DNA from: Nageia nagi
Taxonomy: Eukaryota > Pinophyta
Reading direction: 5' to 3'
Assembly (NCBI GenBank): GCA_050084985.1
Contig: JBITNC010000001.1
Location: 149,234,001-149,298,000 of the forward strand
Length of the DNA stretch: 64,000 bases
The notes beneath the pieces were generated by a model. That model did no database searches and had not been told where the DNA came from. It was given only the letters and a program-made list of their open reading frames with translations. The stretch's first letter is position 1; every line of letters begins with the position of its first letter. Both the position numbers and the translations under genes were made by a program. Below are positions 10,447 to 22,750 of the stretch, in pieces.

Positions 10447-10565
10447 GGAGTAACATGTATATATATGAGTATGATGACCTTTTTGACATTTTTTTGCATT
10501 AATTGATTTATGAGATTAATCAACTTTTAAAAATTAAATTAAAATAGATATATTTAATAATTATA
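9515..10565 (+). repeat. Four-copy tandem array, unit about 243 bp
   Basis: The word ATTAATAAAGAAATCAATCC marks four unit starts at 9521, 9790, 10033 and (as ATTAATGAAG) 10276, giving offsets of 269, 243 and 243. Each unit contains the same blocks, e.g. CTATGGACTATACCAA, TGGTGACTTTCACATA and GACCTTTTTGACATTTTTTTGC. Unit 1 is longer and more diverged. Unit 4 carries an AT microsatellite and lacks about 75 bases near its end. The middle units look nearly identical, so the array is young. 243 is divisible by three, so a spurious frame repeats across units, but stops separate them and no protein is implied. Confidence 0.9.
10379..10443. repeat. (AT)n microsatellite
   Basis: An uninterrupted run of about 32 AT dinucleotides inside the fourth unit of the 243-bp tandem array, absent from the other three units. 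Confidence 0.95.
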
Positions 10566-13268
10566 TAATATTTTTTTGTTAATGTGGTAGTATTTATAGT
10601 CATGTAATGGTTAATAAGATCTTACAATCTAGTTTTAGCTGAACAATTATTATTCCATCATAACGACTCAAGTAAAGTTGTAATAGTATAAATTGACCTT
10701 AGGATTTATAGGATAAAATTTCAAGCCCTTGATCATCATACCAACTTGTGTGGAGTAATTAAATAAGAATCATATTTTTATTCTAAATTTATTATATTAG
10801 TAAATAAATAAGTATACAATCTTATTCATTTTATTGAAATCATCATTGTCTAGTTTTAAATCACATAACTTTTAGGATTTTGGCAAGATAACTAGTTGTG
10901 TTAAATTTACAGCTACTTCCTACCATTAACTTCACCTTTGATGGGTTTTTTTTTGAAAAATAATTAATGGCTTCCTCTCAAATAGTAGGTTTATGCTAAA
11001 GTTGTTGTAGGTGATACCCATAACCTTCAACAAGCATCCCATGGAATTTATCCTGAAAGTATTTTATCAGGTAACTACTTAGATCTTAACATTTTTTGCC
11101 TACAAATGATTTTGCGAATATAAGTGGTTAGAACAACATACCGTAATTGGAAATTTTCTCAATTGTATACAAATGATACTATCATATGCCCATGGATTCA
11201 AACTACATAGCAACCATATGATTCAAAAAAAAATCTATTAATGAAATTTTCTTTTAACATGTCTATATTAAACTACAAAATACTTGTTTTCAATGCTAAT
11301 TTATAGTTCGTGAGATTAAAGACTATCTTCTTATATTAAAAGACCATTTCAAGCCCAAGTTCTCTCAAACATCAACTCCAACTACCTCTGCACCTGCATT
11401 AACAATTAATAGAGGTTAAAAGCAGTGGATAATTTTCATAAATAAATAAAATAAAAGTGTGCATGTAATAACAACTTCTAGTTCTTAACTCAAACCCTCA
11501 CCTCACCAAACCTAACTAGTTCTCTCTCTAAACCCATCCATTCATAACCCCTTACCCACTTTAACTCCCTCTCAATCACCAAGTCCAAATCCATTACCTC
11601 TAAATAATCTAACATAGAATCTCCTTATGTAATCCATAGTTCTCAAGAAGACCCTCATGAGAATCCAACTATCTAATTTTTTAATATTATATGATGCTCT
11701 CCTATTCCCATAACTTCATAAACGATAAGGAATAGGCTCCCCTTGAGAAGCACTAAGAAGTAGATTTCATATATGAGAACCATCAATGTTTTATTTCAAA
11801 GGCTTTCTAATCTCTCGTGGACTTTGAATATTATGATTTTATTGAAGGAGATCATGATTTTTTCATTACATAATGTTAGACAATTGATATACCTAGTCAA
11901 ATATTATTTAGTTAATAAGAAATTGGCAAATATTATTTAAAAATAGGATTCCTTTGATTTTTTTATTTTTAAGAAATAAAAAATTACAATATTTTGTTAT
12001 AAATCATCTGTAAGTTCATTTAACATAATGACCACCTTATTGTATTGAATATATGATTGGTCAAGGTCATGTTGTCCTTCTCATATCACCTTAGTGGCAC
12101 TCCTATTTAGTTATTTGGGGAGTGGACCTGGGTGAAAGCAAGAAGTTTAGTTCACTTGAATGGGAAGTGGGGAAAAATCAACAAAGATAAAATTCAATGT
12201 TGGAAAACTTAAGATCCTGATTTATCTCAACTTAGGTTCAGGATCCCAATATTTATCTCAATTTTATCTCGATATTTAAAATCAAAATACATGCATTTTC
12301 TTAGCTCTAAATATCAGGATCTTGATATTTGAATCTCTGATTTTGCTTCAATTTTATACTCAAAAAAGGCTTGGTGAGCCAACACTTAGCCTTGGATCTA
12401 CAGTTATGTGTTCATGGTAATGTTAATAGAAAATCTCAATTTCAAGCATATGTTTGATGGAGTTTTTGGTATAATTTTTTCATGAAATTAAAACCTATTA
12501 TAGATTAGAGAGAATATATTTCAAATATGCAATTTATTTTATAATTGGATAAGATTTTATATTTTTCAATTCTTTTTCAGTAAAAGTGTTCCATGTACTT
12601 GAAATATTATGGTATCTTATTTTTTTAATAACTTTTTATTTTTTAGGAGTTCATAGGGACAAGCTTCAAAGAATTCTCTATAATATTAAAAAAATTAAAA
12701 AAAGATTAAGTTTAGGTCAAATTATGCTTGATGGACACAAGCACTTCTCGAAACTACAAACATGCTTCATACAAAATTAGTAAAAATAATATTGATGAAA
12801 AAATTATGGACAAATATTTAGGACAAGATTCATTATCTTAAGTATCTATACCAAAAAGGATTTTAAAAAATACCTTGATTTTAGTCAAATTATGTGTGAT
12901 GAACAAGTGTCATGGTATGGTCCAAAAATATTTTTTAAAGTGATTTTTATTCATCATATCAAATTTTAAATTCTATGATTTAGGTATTGGAATAAATTAT
13001 ATATTTGAAAACTAGAATCTAAGTACTACATTTTCACCGTAGTGATCTTTTTCATGATTCCATATCTAAGTGATTCAAATTTTGAAATCAATCGTGCCCA
13101 AACTTGAAAATCAAGGAAAACACTTCCACTTTTTGGCCTTCAAGTAATTATTGTATATTCTTGACTAGCATACACATGATGGATGTGAGTTATAAATGAT
13201 GGTTAGAGTTCCTTTTCTAAGCTGCCATATGATTCTTATGTTATGATTTTAATATGATTGAAAAATTA
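10566..13268. other. Long AT-rich stretch without recognisable gene
   Basis: Both strands were read for host genes, transposase or polymerase motifs and RNA genes; nothing convincing was found. Open frames are short (the longest, 12586-12780, is A/T-composition driven). It ends where the gypsy LTR begins at 13269 with TGATCCAAAATGG. Confidence 0.45.
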
Positions 13269-13672
13269 TGATCCAAAATGGATATGGAGGTTGATTTCTT
13301 TAGGAGAAGAAATTGTCCCAAAGATTTTTGTGCTTGGATGTTAGCTGAAATCTAAAATCTAGAGGTCTAATTCTATAGAAAGAAGAGCATCCACATCATG
13401 TTGACAAAGTATTGAAACCACTGAGGATGTGGATTCAAATGAGTTATCGGAGGAAGTTAAAGGGACAAAGTTGGTTAGATAGTTAAAACATCATGAATAG
13501 TTCAACCATTGGCTATGATTTGTATCTAAGCCTATTTGAAGCTATCTTCTTCATTGTAGTAGGGTTAGAAGAAGGTTAGAGAGTATTTGTAATGAATATT
13601 AAGAGTTATATTATAAATTAAATTCTTTGAGTGTATTCTTTTGTTGTAGGAGTGTTGCAAGGTCTACAAGAG
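13269..13672 (+). repeat. Gypsy left LTR, first part
   Basis: Matches 22751-23152 by eye throughout, e.g. GAAGAAGAGCATCCA-like, CTATCTTCTTCATT and GTTGTAGGAGTGTTGCAA words. It stops at the copia insertion, next to AAGAG. Confidence 0.8.
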
Positions 13673-14129
13673 TGTTAAAATTTGTAATGTAATATTGTAT
13701 AATATTTCTCCTTAATGTAAATTCATTTAATACTTAAAGTATCTTTAGATACCTTAAAGTATTAAGGGAATAAAAATAGAAAAGGATTAAAAATAGGTAA
13801 GGTGTTAAATATAAAAAAAGGATTAAATATAGAGTGGATTTCTTCTTATAAAAAGAGAAGAACCCTTCCCTCTTAGTTTACATAATTGTAATGCAAGCTT
13901 TGCTATAGGTTTACAGTTTGAAAGAGAGAGGAGAGATTTTGTAAGAGAGGTCCTTGAGAATAAGAAGATCTTAGTTAGTGCATGTACTCCTAAGGAGGGA
14001 GGAATCACTTTATATCTTGTGTTATTTGTGAGATTGGCTTGAGTTATTGTGCTATTGTGTTGATGTTGTAAGTGCCTTCTTGAGATCTTGGGAGATTAGA
14101 AGTTAATTCAAAAAGAGTTAATTTCTTCA
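13673..14129 (+). repeat. Copia 5' LTR
   Basis: About 457 bp, TGTTAAAATTTG...TTTCTTCA, pairing with 19155-19613. A TATA-like TCTTATAAAAAGAG at about 13844-13857 is a plausible LTR promoter, followed by CT/GA-rich leader sequence. Confidence 0.88.
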
Positions 14130-14131
14130 AG

Positions 14132-14143
14132 TGGTATCAGAGC
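14132..14143 (+). other. Primer-binding site, initiator tRNA-Met type
   Basis: TGGTATCAGAGC two bases after the 5' LTR end; the standard complement to the 3' end of plant initiator methionine tRNA. Confidence 0.9.
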
Positions 14144-14268
14144 TCTTCTTGGAGGCTCCTCTTCAACATAATTGAAGTTCATTCCGCTTCTTTCTCTAGG
14201 TACATTATTAAAAAAAAAAAACTCTATATAAAATTAAAATAAAGGTAGCCCCATTTTTTTAATTAAAA

Positions 14269-14339
<71 letters not shown>

Positions 14340-15640
14340 GCCTTTTAAAAGTTTTTTTAAATATAAAAAGAAGTTCCTTTTTCATAAAAAGAGGGATTTT
14401 TTTTACATTATTGGGCAATATTTTTAAATTTGCTGAATATAAGGGTCCTCTTTTTTAAAAAAAAAGGGGGGGGGATTTTTTGGAAAGTAAGAGTTATTAT
14501 GGGTAGTTTTTTAATTTTTTTTTTAATTTGCTAATTTTACGTTAAGTGCAAGTTATTTTAAGGATTTTTTTTTTTTTTAAACATAGCATGCATTTAAGAT
14601 AAAATGTAGGAAAATAATTATGCATGGATTAATGTTAATTATACATGGATGAATTATGTATGCATGGATTATTGTTGTTTTGTCTTAATGCATGTTTATT
14701 GCTATGGACACATGTGGTTGGATAAAAGTTCACTTAAATACTTTCTTATGAATATTATGTTAAATTGCAAATAAGGAATTTTTTCAAAATTCATTTTTTA
14801 AGTAACAAGGGGGGAGAATTCCTAAAATTTTTGATAATAAACCTTTGTATAGAAATCTATTAGGGGTTGTAATAAAATCCATTGGACTATGAGGCTCATT
14901 TGTTGTTACTTAAAATTAATGAACCTTTGTAAAAAGATCCATTAGGGGTTGTAACAAAACCCATTGGACTCTTTGGTTCATACTTATGGATGATGTTAGA
15001 TGCAGTTCATTTTTTTAAAAATACTTTATTTATTTTTCACTTTTACTTTATATGCAAAGTACAAAAATATTGAAATTTACTTCCCCTAAAATGAACACAT
15101 CTGCATGTTTATTCTTCAACATGACTTGTTTGGGGAGCTATGAGATGAGGATAAAATGAATTTGAACCTTTTAATTCAATGATCCAAGTGGTACAAAGTT
15201 TATACTTCTTAATTTCCCTTAAGTCCTCTATTGGTATGGATTTAACTCTTTATAGGTGGACAAACATGTATGTAGTGATACCACATGTCCTCCCATCCAT
15301 TCAGGGATTATCTTGATAACCTATGAGAAAAATTTAAAACTTAATGAAGATAATTAATTTGATCAATCCAACATACATCAAAACTTTGGAAAATACCTAG
15401 TACTTCTCCTTGTAAGAATATATCACTACCTAAGGTGAACTAATTGAGGATTGATAGGAATTGGACTCCTTGCAGCATCCAAGTGAAGGCCTAATTTTAG
15501 ATAAGAATATATGCCTCAACTCTTGTTAATGATTTAAGCATTTGATTTCTTGATTAGTTCAAACATGTATTTATATGATTAATATTTTTAAATTCAACAT
15601 GTATGCATACATTATTTATCTCCCTTTTTTTTTTTTTAGG
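14144..15640 (+). other. Copia leader with microsatellites and duplication
   Basis: About 1.5 kb of noncoding leader lies between primer-binding site and gag. It contains (CT)n and (AT)n runs at 14269-14335, a poly-A/poly-G junction near 14456-14474, and a duplicated block (ATTAGGGGTTGTAA.AAAA.CCATTGGACT at about 14861 and 14942). Parts match the leader of the copia element at 48.5-57 kb, e.g. the word TATCTTGATAACCTATGAG. Confidence 0.7.
14269..14335. repeat. (CT)n(AT)n compound microsatellite
   Basis: About ten CT repeats run directly into more than twenty AT repeats within the copia leader. Confidence 0.95.
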
Positions 15641-15644
15641 AATT

Positions 15645-16480
15645 GGAGACTCTTTTGCACCCAAGCATATCTTAGATGGTTCAAACTATAGTATTTAGGA
15701 ACCTAGAATGAAAGCAAAACTTCAAGAACAAAAAATTTGGATTATTGTCAATGAAAATCAAGTTGCTCCATCATAGGAGAAGGAACTTGAAGCTTATAAT
15801 ATAAAGAATGATTTAGCAACTTCTATGATCTTTCATGCAATTTCAGATGAGATCTTCCTCATGATATCTTCTTCAAACACTGTAAAGGAAACTTAGGATA
15901 AAATAAAGAGTATCTACCTTGGCACTAAATTTTCTAAGAGGTTCAATATTCTTCATAAGTTCAATCATGTCAAAAGGAAAATAAAAGTGTGGTTATATAT
16001 CTAAATAAGGTTATTGAACTTAGGACCCAACTTGTGGGGTGTGGTTGCAATTAGATTAATGTTGAGTTTCTAACTTTTATCATCCTTCAAAGCCTCTTTG
16101 CTAAATTTAGTTAATTATTGTTATTGAAACTAGGTTTGATGATGAAAACTAAATGTTCTCCTTGTAAAATCTATCAAGACTTCTCTTGAAGCATGAGAAA
16201 ACACTTAACAATAAAGTGTTGATCACTAATCCTAAGGAGCCTTCTGTGGCTTTTTATCCAATGAAATCTCACTTCAAAAAGAAGATCCATAACTAAAATA
16301 AGGGTTCTAATATTCCTAAGAAGAACTTCAAGAAAGGTGAAAAAAAAGAATTATGATCATGATAAGTCTAAGAAAACCAAAACTTGATAAAAATTATAAT
16401 TTATGTGACATCTATGGTCATAAAGAAGTTGATTGCTTCAAGAAAAAGAAAGATTAAGGTGAAAAAAGATCTAGAAAAAC
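15645..16480 (+). pseudogene. gag: Copia gag relic
   Basis: Starts with FAPKHILDGSNYSI and an EPRMKAKLQ block, matching the gag start of the minus-strand sister element at 53566. The N-terminal fold is followed by fragments of the UBN2 segment and ends at a degenerate zinc knuckle near 16401-16445 (CDIYGHKEVDCFKKKKD), where the first cysteine of the CX2C pair is missing. Several stops and frame changes interrupt it. Confidence 0.75.
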
Positions 16481-16499
16481 AAACAAATCTAACAATAAG

Positions 16500-18490
16500 A
16501 AGAAGAAAAAGAATTATGCTTATGTTGCTACCTTTTACTTCAAGTCTCATTCTTTTTCAAATGATTGGATTGTTGATTTTGGATGTCCTAATTATATGTG
16601 TTTTGAAAAGGATAAGTTTGAAAACTTTTATAATTATAGAAAAGATACAGTTGTGATAGGTGATAATTTAATCCTTGATGTTCAAGGTATTGAGAGTGTG
16701 TTGATACAAGAAAACATTCTTGATAATGTGCTTTATGTGCCTAAACTTACTATGAATCTCCTTTTTGTAATTTAGGTTGCAAGGAAGGGTTACTCATTTG
16801 AGTTTAACTCATACTCTTGGTGCATGACAAAGGGTATTTCCACTTTGGTGAAAGGCTTAGTGAAAGATGACCTCTACATTACAGATCAATCTCCAATAAA
16901 GATGTGCCTTACAACTAATGTGCTCTCTAAATGCAATCTTTAGCACTATCAATTAGGCCACTTTAACCATAAGAACATTCAAGTCATGAAATATCATGAA
17001 CTTGAGGAAGGTTTTCCAACAATATCACCTACAATTAGTCTTTGTGAGAAGTGCATTCTAGATAAAATGAATCAATATAAAAATTTTAAATATAAGGTAA
17101 CTAAAGTAACTCAATCTCTTCAACTTGTGCATTCATATTTGATGGGTCCATTTCCAACTAAGTGTCTCTGAGGAGCATTTATGTCTTGACCTTTATTGAT
17201 AACTTTAGTAGGATGATATTTGGTTATCTTATAGAACATAAGGATCAAACCTTTGATAGGTTCAAAGTTTTCAAATCATTGGTAGAAAATCAACTTAGAA
17301 TTAAAATTAAGATGTTGAGATATAATAATGAGGGTGAGTATAATAGCAATGAATTCAATGATTTTTGTACCAAGTATGGAATGAAGAGGTAGTTTACGAT
17401 CCCCTACACTTCTCTATAGAATAGTGTAGCCAAAAGGAAGAATAGAACCTTTAAAAAAATGGTAAGATGTATGTTGGGAGATCTTCTTAGCTTCTTATGG
17501 GGTGAAGCTATAAATACTGCAATCTACATCTTAAATAGGTATTCTATTAAAGTAGTTGAAGGTAAAACTTTGTATGAAGTATGGACATAAAAGAAACCTA
17601 ACATATCTCACTTTAGGGTCTTTGGTTGTGATGCCTATGCCTTTATTATTCTTGAGAAGATGAAGAATTTGGATAAGAGATCCAAAAAGTGTATATTTAT
17701 GGGCTATGATAATCAACATAGTGGCTACAGGCTATAACAACCTTCCTTAAGAGCAATTTTATGTCAAGGGATGTAAAGTTCAATAAAATTCATGAAGAAT
17801 CTACTTATTGTGATAACTTTGATAAGGGTAATAATTCTTCTATTACACCTAACTGGATGGATGTTAGTGTGGATTTTTCACTTAAGGAACAAAACTCTCC
17901 AACATAAAGGATAACATGAAATATTGCCATTAATAAATTCTTATTTACCAAAATTGATAGTAATAATGAGCCCTCATCCTTAAAGGAAGATTCAAAGTAC
18001 AAGTGCTATATGAATGCAATGAATGTGGATTATGAGGCTCTAATGAAGAATCAAACTTGGGATTTAGTTCCTTATCCTAATGAACACAATGTGATTGGTA
18101 ATAGATGGACTTACAAGGTCAAATATAGTTCAATTGAAGAGATTGAGAAATACAAAACAAGATTAGTAACTAAGGGTTTCTCTCAAAAATATGGAGTTGA
18201 TTATGAGGAAAGCTTTGGTCTAGTGGTAAAAATACCTACTATCAAGGTAATCCTTTCTCTTTTAGTAGCTCAGAGATGGAAAGTTTTTTAAATTGATGTT
18301 AAGAGTATTTTTCTCAATGGTGACTTAGATGTGAAGATATACATGAGTCAATTATAAGGGTTTGTTGTGGAAGGAAAAAAATTATTTGTTTACAAGTTAA
18401 AGAAGTCTTTGTATGGACTTAAGCAAGCGCCTAGGGCCTGGTACAAAAATATTTTAGGATGCCTTGAGGATATTAGGTTTTCTAAATGCT
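16500..18490 (+). pseudogene. pol: Copia pol relic lacking RNase H
   Basis: After a degraded protease (WIVDFGC-like at about 16567) come the GAG-pre-integrase motif HYQLGHFNHKN (about 16947) and an integrase core with LVHSYLMGPF, TFIDNFSRM and HFRVFGCDAY. Reverse transcriptase runs from about 18010 (WDLVPYPNEHNVIGNRWTYK, then VTKGFSQKYGVDYEESF) to [13 protein letters not shown] near 18405-18445. There the coding potential ends abruptly: the YVDD region and RNase H present in the sister element are missing. The sequence then joins the 3' noncoding region at about 18550. Stops and shifts occur throughout. Confidence 0.82.
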
Positions 18491-18549
18491 TCTATGAAAC
18501 TTAGATTCAACATTGGGTTTTCTAAATACTTCTCTAGAACTTATATTTC

Positions 18550-19145
18550 ATGGTTAGTTCACTCTATGTGAGGAACTCATGGTACATTTTATTTTGTTAT
18601 CAATATGTGTTTGTTGGAACTGTTTGGTTATCCATAGGTGAGTTTGTTATATATGCATATGCTCTTTATGTTGTTGATCAACACATGTTTCTATATACAA
18701 AATATGACTATAAGTATTGGCTTGGCATCTTTGTGATGACTTATAGTACATCATTGATCAGTTTATGGGTGGCATTGCTTAGTTCATTTATTTTATGATT
18801 GATATGAATGTTATATGATGTATCTAACTGATCTTGTTTATGAGCTACTTGTAGCTTGTAAGTTTTATTTTTAAAATGTAGGTTACTTACTTCAAGTGGG
18901 CAGGCTCATGGAGGCTCACATGTTAACTTAGTGTTGATCGACTACACTTACATTGAAACCAATTATGGTTAATGATTGTATTGTAAACCATTTTGTCAAA
19001 TAGTATTGCAATGAGTCTCAAAATAATATCTTGCTTATTTTTCAATGATGTAAAATTTATTATTTCCACTTGTATCTCTTTAGAGTAGAACTCTCTCTTA
19101 CTTTACCATTCTTCTTTTCTCTACACTCTATTCCAATATTACATT
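18550..19145 (+). other. Copia 3' noncoding region
   Basis: Noncoding region between pol and the polypurine tract. It matches the sister element's segment around 49100-49690 (words such as GTGAGGAACT and TTTGTGATGACTTATAGT). An open 82-codon frame at 18550-18798 is conserved only as DNA and has no family resemblance. Confidence 0.6.
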
Positions 19146-19154
19146 GAGGGGGAG
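19146..19154 (+). other. Polypurine tract
   Basis: GAGGGGGAG directly before the 3' LTR TG; the plus-strand primer site of the copia element. Confidence 0.85.
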
Positions 19155-19613
19155 TGTTAGAATTTGTAATGTAATATTATGTAATATTTATCCTTAATGT
19201 AAATTCACTTAATACTTAAAGTATCTTTAGATACCTTAAAATATTAAAGGAATAAAAATAGAAAATGATTAAAAAGAGGTAATTTGTTAAATATAGAAAA
19301 GAAATTAAATATAGAGTGGGTTTCTTCTTATAAAAACATAAAAACCCTCCCCTCTTAGTTTACACAATTGTAATGTTAGCTTTGCTATAGGTTTAGAGTT
19401 TGAGAGAGAGAGAAGAGAGATTTTGTAAGAGAGGTCCTTGAGAATAAGAAGATCTTAGTTAGTGGACGTACTCCCAAAGAGGAAGGAATCCATTTATATC
19501 ATGTGTTATTTGTGAGATTGGCTTGAGTTATTATGCTATTGTGTTGATGTTGTAAGTGCCTTATTGAGATCTTGGGAGATTAGATGTTAATTTTGAAAGG
19601 GTTAATTTCTTCA
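19155..19613 (+). repeat. Copia 3' LTR
   Basis: About 459 bp, pairs with 13673-14129, TGTTAGAATTTG...TTTCTTCA. Confidence 0.88.
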
Positions 19614-19910
19614 AGGAGGATGTATTGCTATCATTTAGATGATATTTTTCCATTGTAAATGCACACATTTTCATGTTCTATAAATATTAATAAGTATTCT
19701 TATTCCATATTAGATTAGCCCACATTGGGTGAACTAGGGTAAATCATTATGTCAAATTGATGTATGTGTGGTTGAAGTTGATTTATATTTATTATTGTTT
19801 CAGTATTAAATCTAAGTTATAAAATTATATATTCATTTTGATGGGTGACATGGTGAATGTACTTTCATTTTTTTGAATTTATAAGTGAGGATTAGAGTAT
19901 GCTATAAGCA
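19614..19910 (+). repeat. Gypsy left LTR, second part
   Basis: Resumes the gypsy LTR after the nested copia element (AGGAGGATGTATTGCTAT...), matching 23149-23449. It contains GGGTGAACTAGGGTAAATCA and ends GCTATAAGCA. Confidence 0.8.
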
Positions 19911-20699
19911 TATGATGATTACAAATCATATTGATTAATAATGTAATCCATATTTCAATACATGAAATATAATAAATGAAAGCATGGTATTTTATAGAAA
20001 ATAAGATTTGGTTATTATATCTCAACTTTTATTTCCTCCAAGTATTTTTTGGAACCACTTATGGTTTTCATAGTCTAACTAACAAAATCAAAATAACAAA
20101 GAATTGAAATGCCTTGATTGATTCATGACCTTTGAGTAAAATCCCTTCCAATTTTCTCACCTCTCTAACTCATCTCCATTAATGGAAGTAATTCCAAACA
20201 TGGTCTTATCTAATCATATTATCATAATATTTTCCTAATATTTTCTCCAACCCAACCTCATTAATTTGAATATTAATCATTTTTAAATACTTATGTTCTT
20301 TACCACCCTCTATAGTGTTTCATATCATAAGGTTTCTAGAATATAATTCCTCACCCTTGTGGAGAAAGGGGATAGATACAATAGTGGAATAATTTCATAA
20401 GATGGAATATATGAAAAAATAAAGATAATGCTTGAAAATAGTTCTTGATATGAATTTGACCATATCATTAACCAATTCAAATTAAAATGAATTAGGAATC
20501 CAATAAGTGACTCACAACTCTACCCATCATTTCCTAAGCATTTATCCATCACTAATAATATGTCTTTTCTTACCATGACCTCTCTCAAGATTGGTAAAAG
20601 GATATACATGATTACCTCAAACAATAGTTTCTACTCAATTATCAATGACATAAAATATTAACTACATACCTCTTTCCCTTAAGGATCTTTTCAAAACCA
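19911..20699 (+). repeat. 790-bp extension repeat, copy 1
   Basis: Follows the left gypsy LTR and matches 23450-24238 closely by eye, up to a sharp end at TCAAAACCA. It has no coding motif and no similarity to the internal region of the related element at 38-44 kb. It may be an LTR extension or part of a tandem duplication. Confidence 0.8.
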
Positions 20700-20725
20700 T
20701 TTCATGTTGTTAAATCTTTCTAATC

Positions 20726-22750
20726 TTGATCAAGTTTGTGTACAAGCACAATATTTGGAAGAAGATGGTAATGCAAGAAGACAATATGAAGAATCCAAGA
20801 ATGCTTCAAATTCAAAGGGGCAATAAGATAAAGGGAAGTCTTAAGAGAAAGGTAAAGGTAAGAAAAAAACTAAGACTACTAATACTTCAAATAAAGAGGG
20901 TGACAATAGGCATTTCAATCATTATGATAAGGATGTTCATGTTGAAGAGAATGTTGGAAACTTCATCCAAAATTATGTTCATACAAGAAGAAGAGTAAGG
21001 AGAAGAAGACTTATATGATCAATAAATGTGAGGATGTTGAGGGAAGCTTTGATGTTGATGATAAGCTTAATTATTCAACCATTTAAAAAGTTGGAGAAGA
21101 TAAATACATTGAAGAATAAAGTATTCATTTATTCCACCTCAAGATTCAAATTAAGAAGACAAAAATTAATTGCATCATTGATATAGGTTCTCAAGAAAAT
21201 ATGATTTCTAATATTATGATGAATAATTTGGGATTAAAACCCTACAACCATTCTAATACATATCCTTTAGGTTGGGTGCATAAAGATGCTAGTCTTAAAG
21301 TTACTAAGCAATGTAAGTTGAAATTTCTATTTGTGCAAAATTTATTGATGAAGTTGTGGTTGATGTTGTTCCATTAGATATTTGTGGTATTATTCTTGGT
21401 AATTCTTATTTTTGGGGTAGAGATACTCTTTATTATAGAAGATTAAATAAGTATAAATTGATTAAGGATAAGAAGGTTTTTCAAGTTAGTGCTCATAATA
21501 GCTATAATAAGCTACCTTTTATCATTACCAAGTAGGTTAAATAATTGATAAATACTAGTAAGAGATCTTTTCTAATCATGATTAGTGTGGAAGAGTCTAG
21601 ATCTATTAATATCATGATGTCCATGATGTAATATTTTGACTCCATAGCATCAACATCATGCAACAAAGAGACTAATATGTAAATATTGGTTCAAGAGTTT
21701 ATTGAGGTGTTTGTAGAGCCTAAGGGACTACCTCCTATGTAGGATATTCAACTTGAGATTCAACTGTTACCTAATGCTTCTTTATCTAATATAGCTTTGT
21801 ATAGGAATAAAGTTTGGAGCAAGAGGAGATTAAAAAAAAACATTTAGGAGTTGGTTAATCAAGGTGTCACTAGGCCTAGTACATCTCCATGTGGTTCACT
21901 TGTAGTTTTGGTTCCCAAGAAGTATCAAACTTGTAGGATGTGTATTGATTATAGAGCACTTAACAAAATCACCATCAAGAATATCTATACATTACCTCAA
22001 ATAGATGATCTTTTGGATCAATTGCAAGGGGCAAGTTTCTTCACTAAGATGGACTTGAGAAGTGGGTATCATAAAGTTAGGACTAAGAAGGACATTTGGA
22101 ACACCACCTTCAAGATAAGGCCTATTTGAGTGGCTTGTTTTTCCATTTAATTTATGTAATGCACCAACCATATTTATGAGGGTAATGAATGAATTTATTT
22201 ATCCATTTATTGATTCATTTTTTATTATTTACTTATATTATATTCTTGTATTTAGTTCTACTTGGGAGTAACATTTGGTGCATCCTTAGATAAGTGATCC
22301 AAACTCTACAAAAGGAGAAGTCGCTTTTGAAGATGAATAAGTGAGAGTTTGGTAAGCAATCTTTGGTGTTTTTAGGCCATGTTAATAGTTGTGGAAAACT
22401 TAAAATTGATCCTAAAAAGGTTAGTGCTATATTATATTGGCCAAGACCATCTAATACTAAAGTAAGGAGTTTTTTGTGTGTTTTTCAGTATTTAAAAATA
22501 TTTATTGTTGATTTCTTTCATATTGCTTCACATTTACATGATGTTACTGGTAAGAGTCAAGTTTTTCAATGGGTAAATAAATAATAATCATCTTTTTATA
22601 CTTTGAAATAAAAGATATTTAATGCACCTATTTTGGAACTTCTTTATTTACAAAGCCATTTGAAGTTGATACTGATGCAAGTGATTATGCCATGGGGGTA
22701 GTTTTGTTACAAGCATTTATGGGAGGAAATGCTTCCCTATTGGAGAGGTA
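20726..22750 (+). pseudogene. pol: Gypsy gag-end, protease, RT relic
   Basis: Order on the plus strand: a Lys-rich gag end (20726-20998); a retropepsin near 21165-21440 with IDIGSQENMIS in place of a D(T/S)GA centre and a PLGWVHKDASLK block shared with 42258-42503; reverse transcriptase from about 21780, with '[20 protein letters not shown]', '[15 protein letters not shown]' and '[13 protein letters not shown]'; its second half (22363-22584) with VFLGHV, IDPKKVSAI and FLCVFQYLK; and the first residues of RNase H, FEVDTDASDYAMG (about 22661-22700). The coding remains then jump into the 3' LTR, so the rest of RNase H and the integrase are deleted. Many stops interrupt it. Confidence 0.82.

Larger units (their letters stand above)
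13673..19613 (+). mobile_element. Nested Ty1/copia element in gypsy LTR
   Basis: A copia retrotransposon with LTRs 13673-14129 and 19155-19613 (both TGTTA...TTCA), a methionine-type primer-binding site at 14132 and a polypurine tract at 19146. Flanking pentamers AAGAG and AGGAG agree at four of five positions. The gypsy partner LTR holds the uninterrupted equivalent (TTGAAGGAGTATG at about 23147), which proves insertion. Its coding region runs gag, protease, integrase, reverse transcriptase, then loses RNase H. It is the same family as the minus-strand copia element at 48523-57074: shared gag start, leader and 3' noncoding region. Confidence 0.88.

Noticed and set aside
9443-10506. Three similar open frames repeating the words INKEIN, CSCS, WTIP and MLYYMVTF
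   Set aside because: They repeat because the DNA unit is 243 bp, a multiple of three. Stops and length changes separate them and they have no start context or family.
14272-14335. Possible telomere-like or promoter array
   Set aside because: Only CT and AT dinucleotide runs in a retroelement leader.
18550-18798. 82-codon hydrophobic frame after copia pol as an env-like gene
   Set aside because: The matching region in the sister element (49100-49690) does not keep the frame; conservation is at DNA level only.
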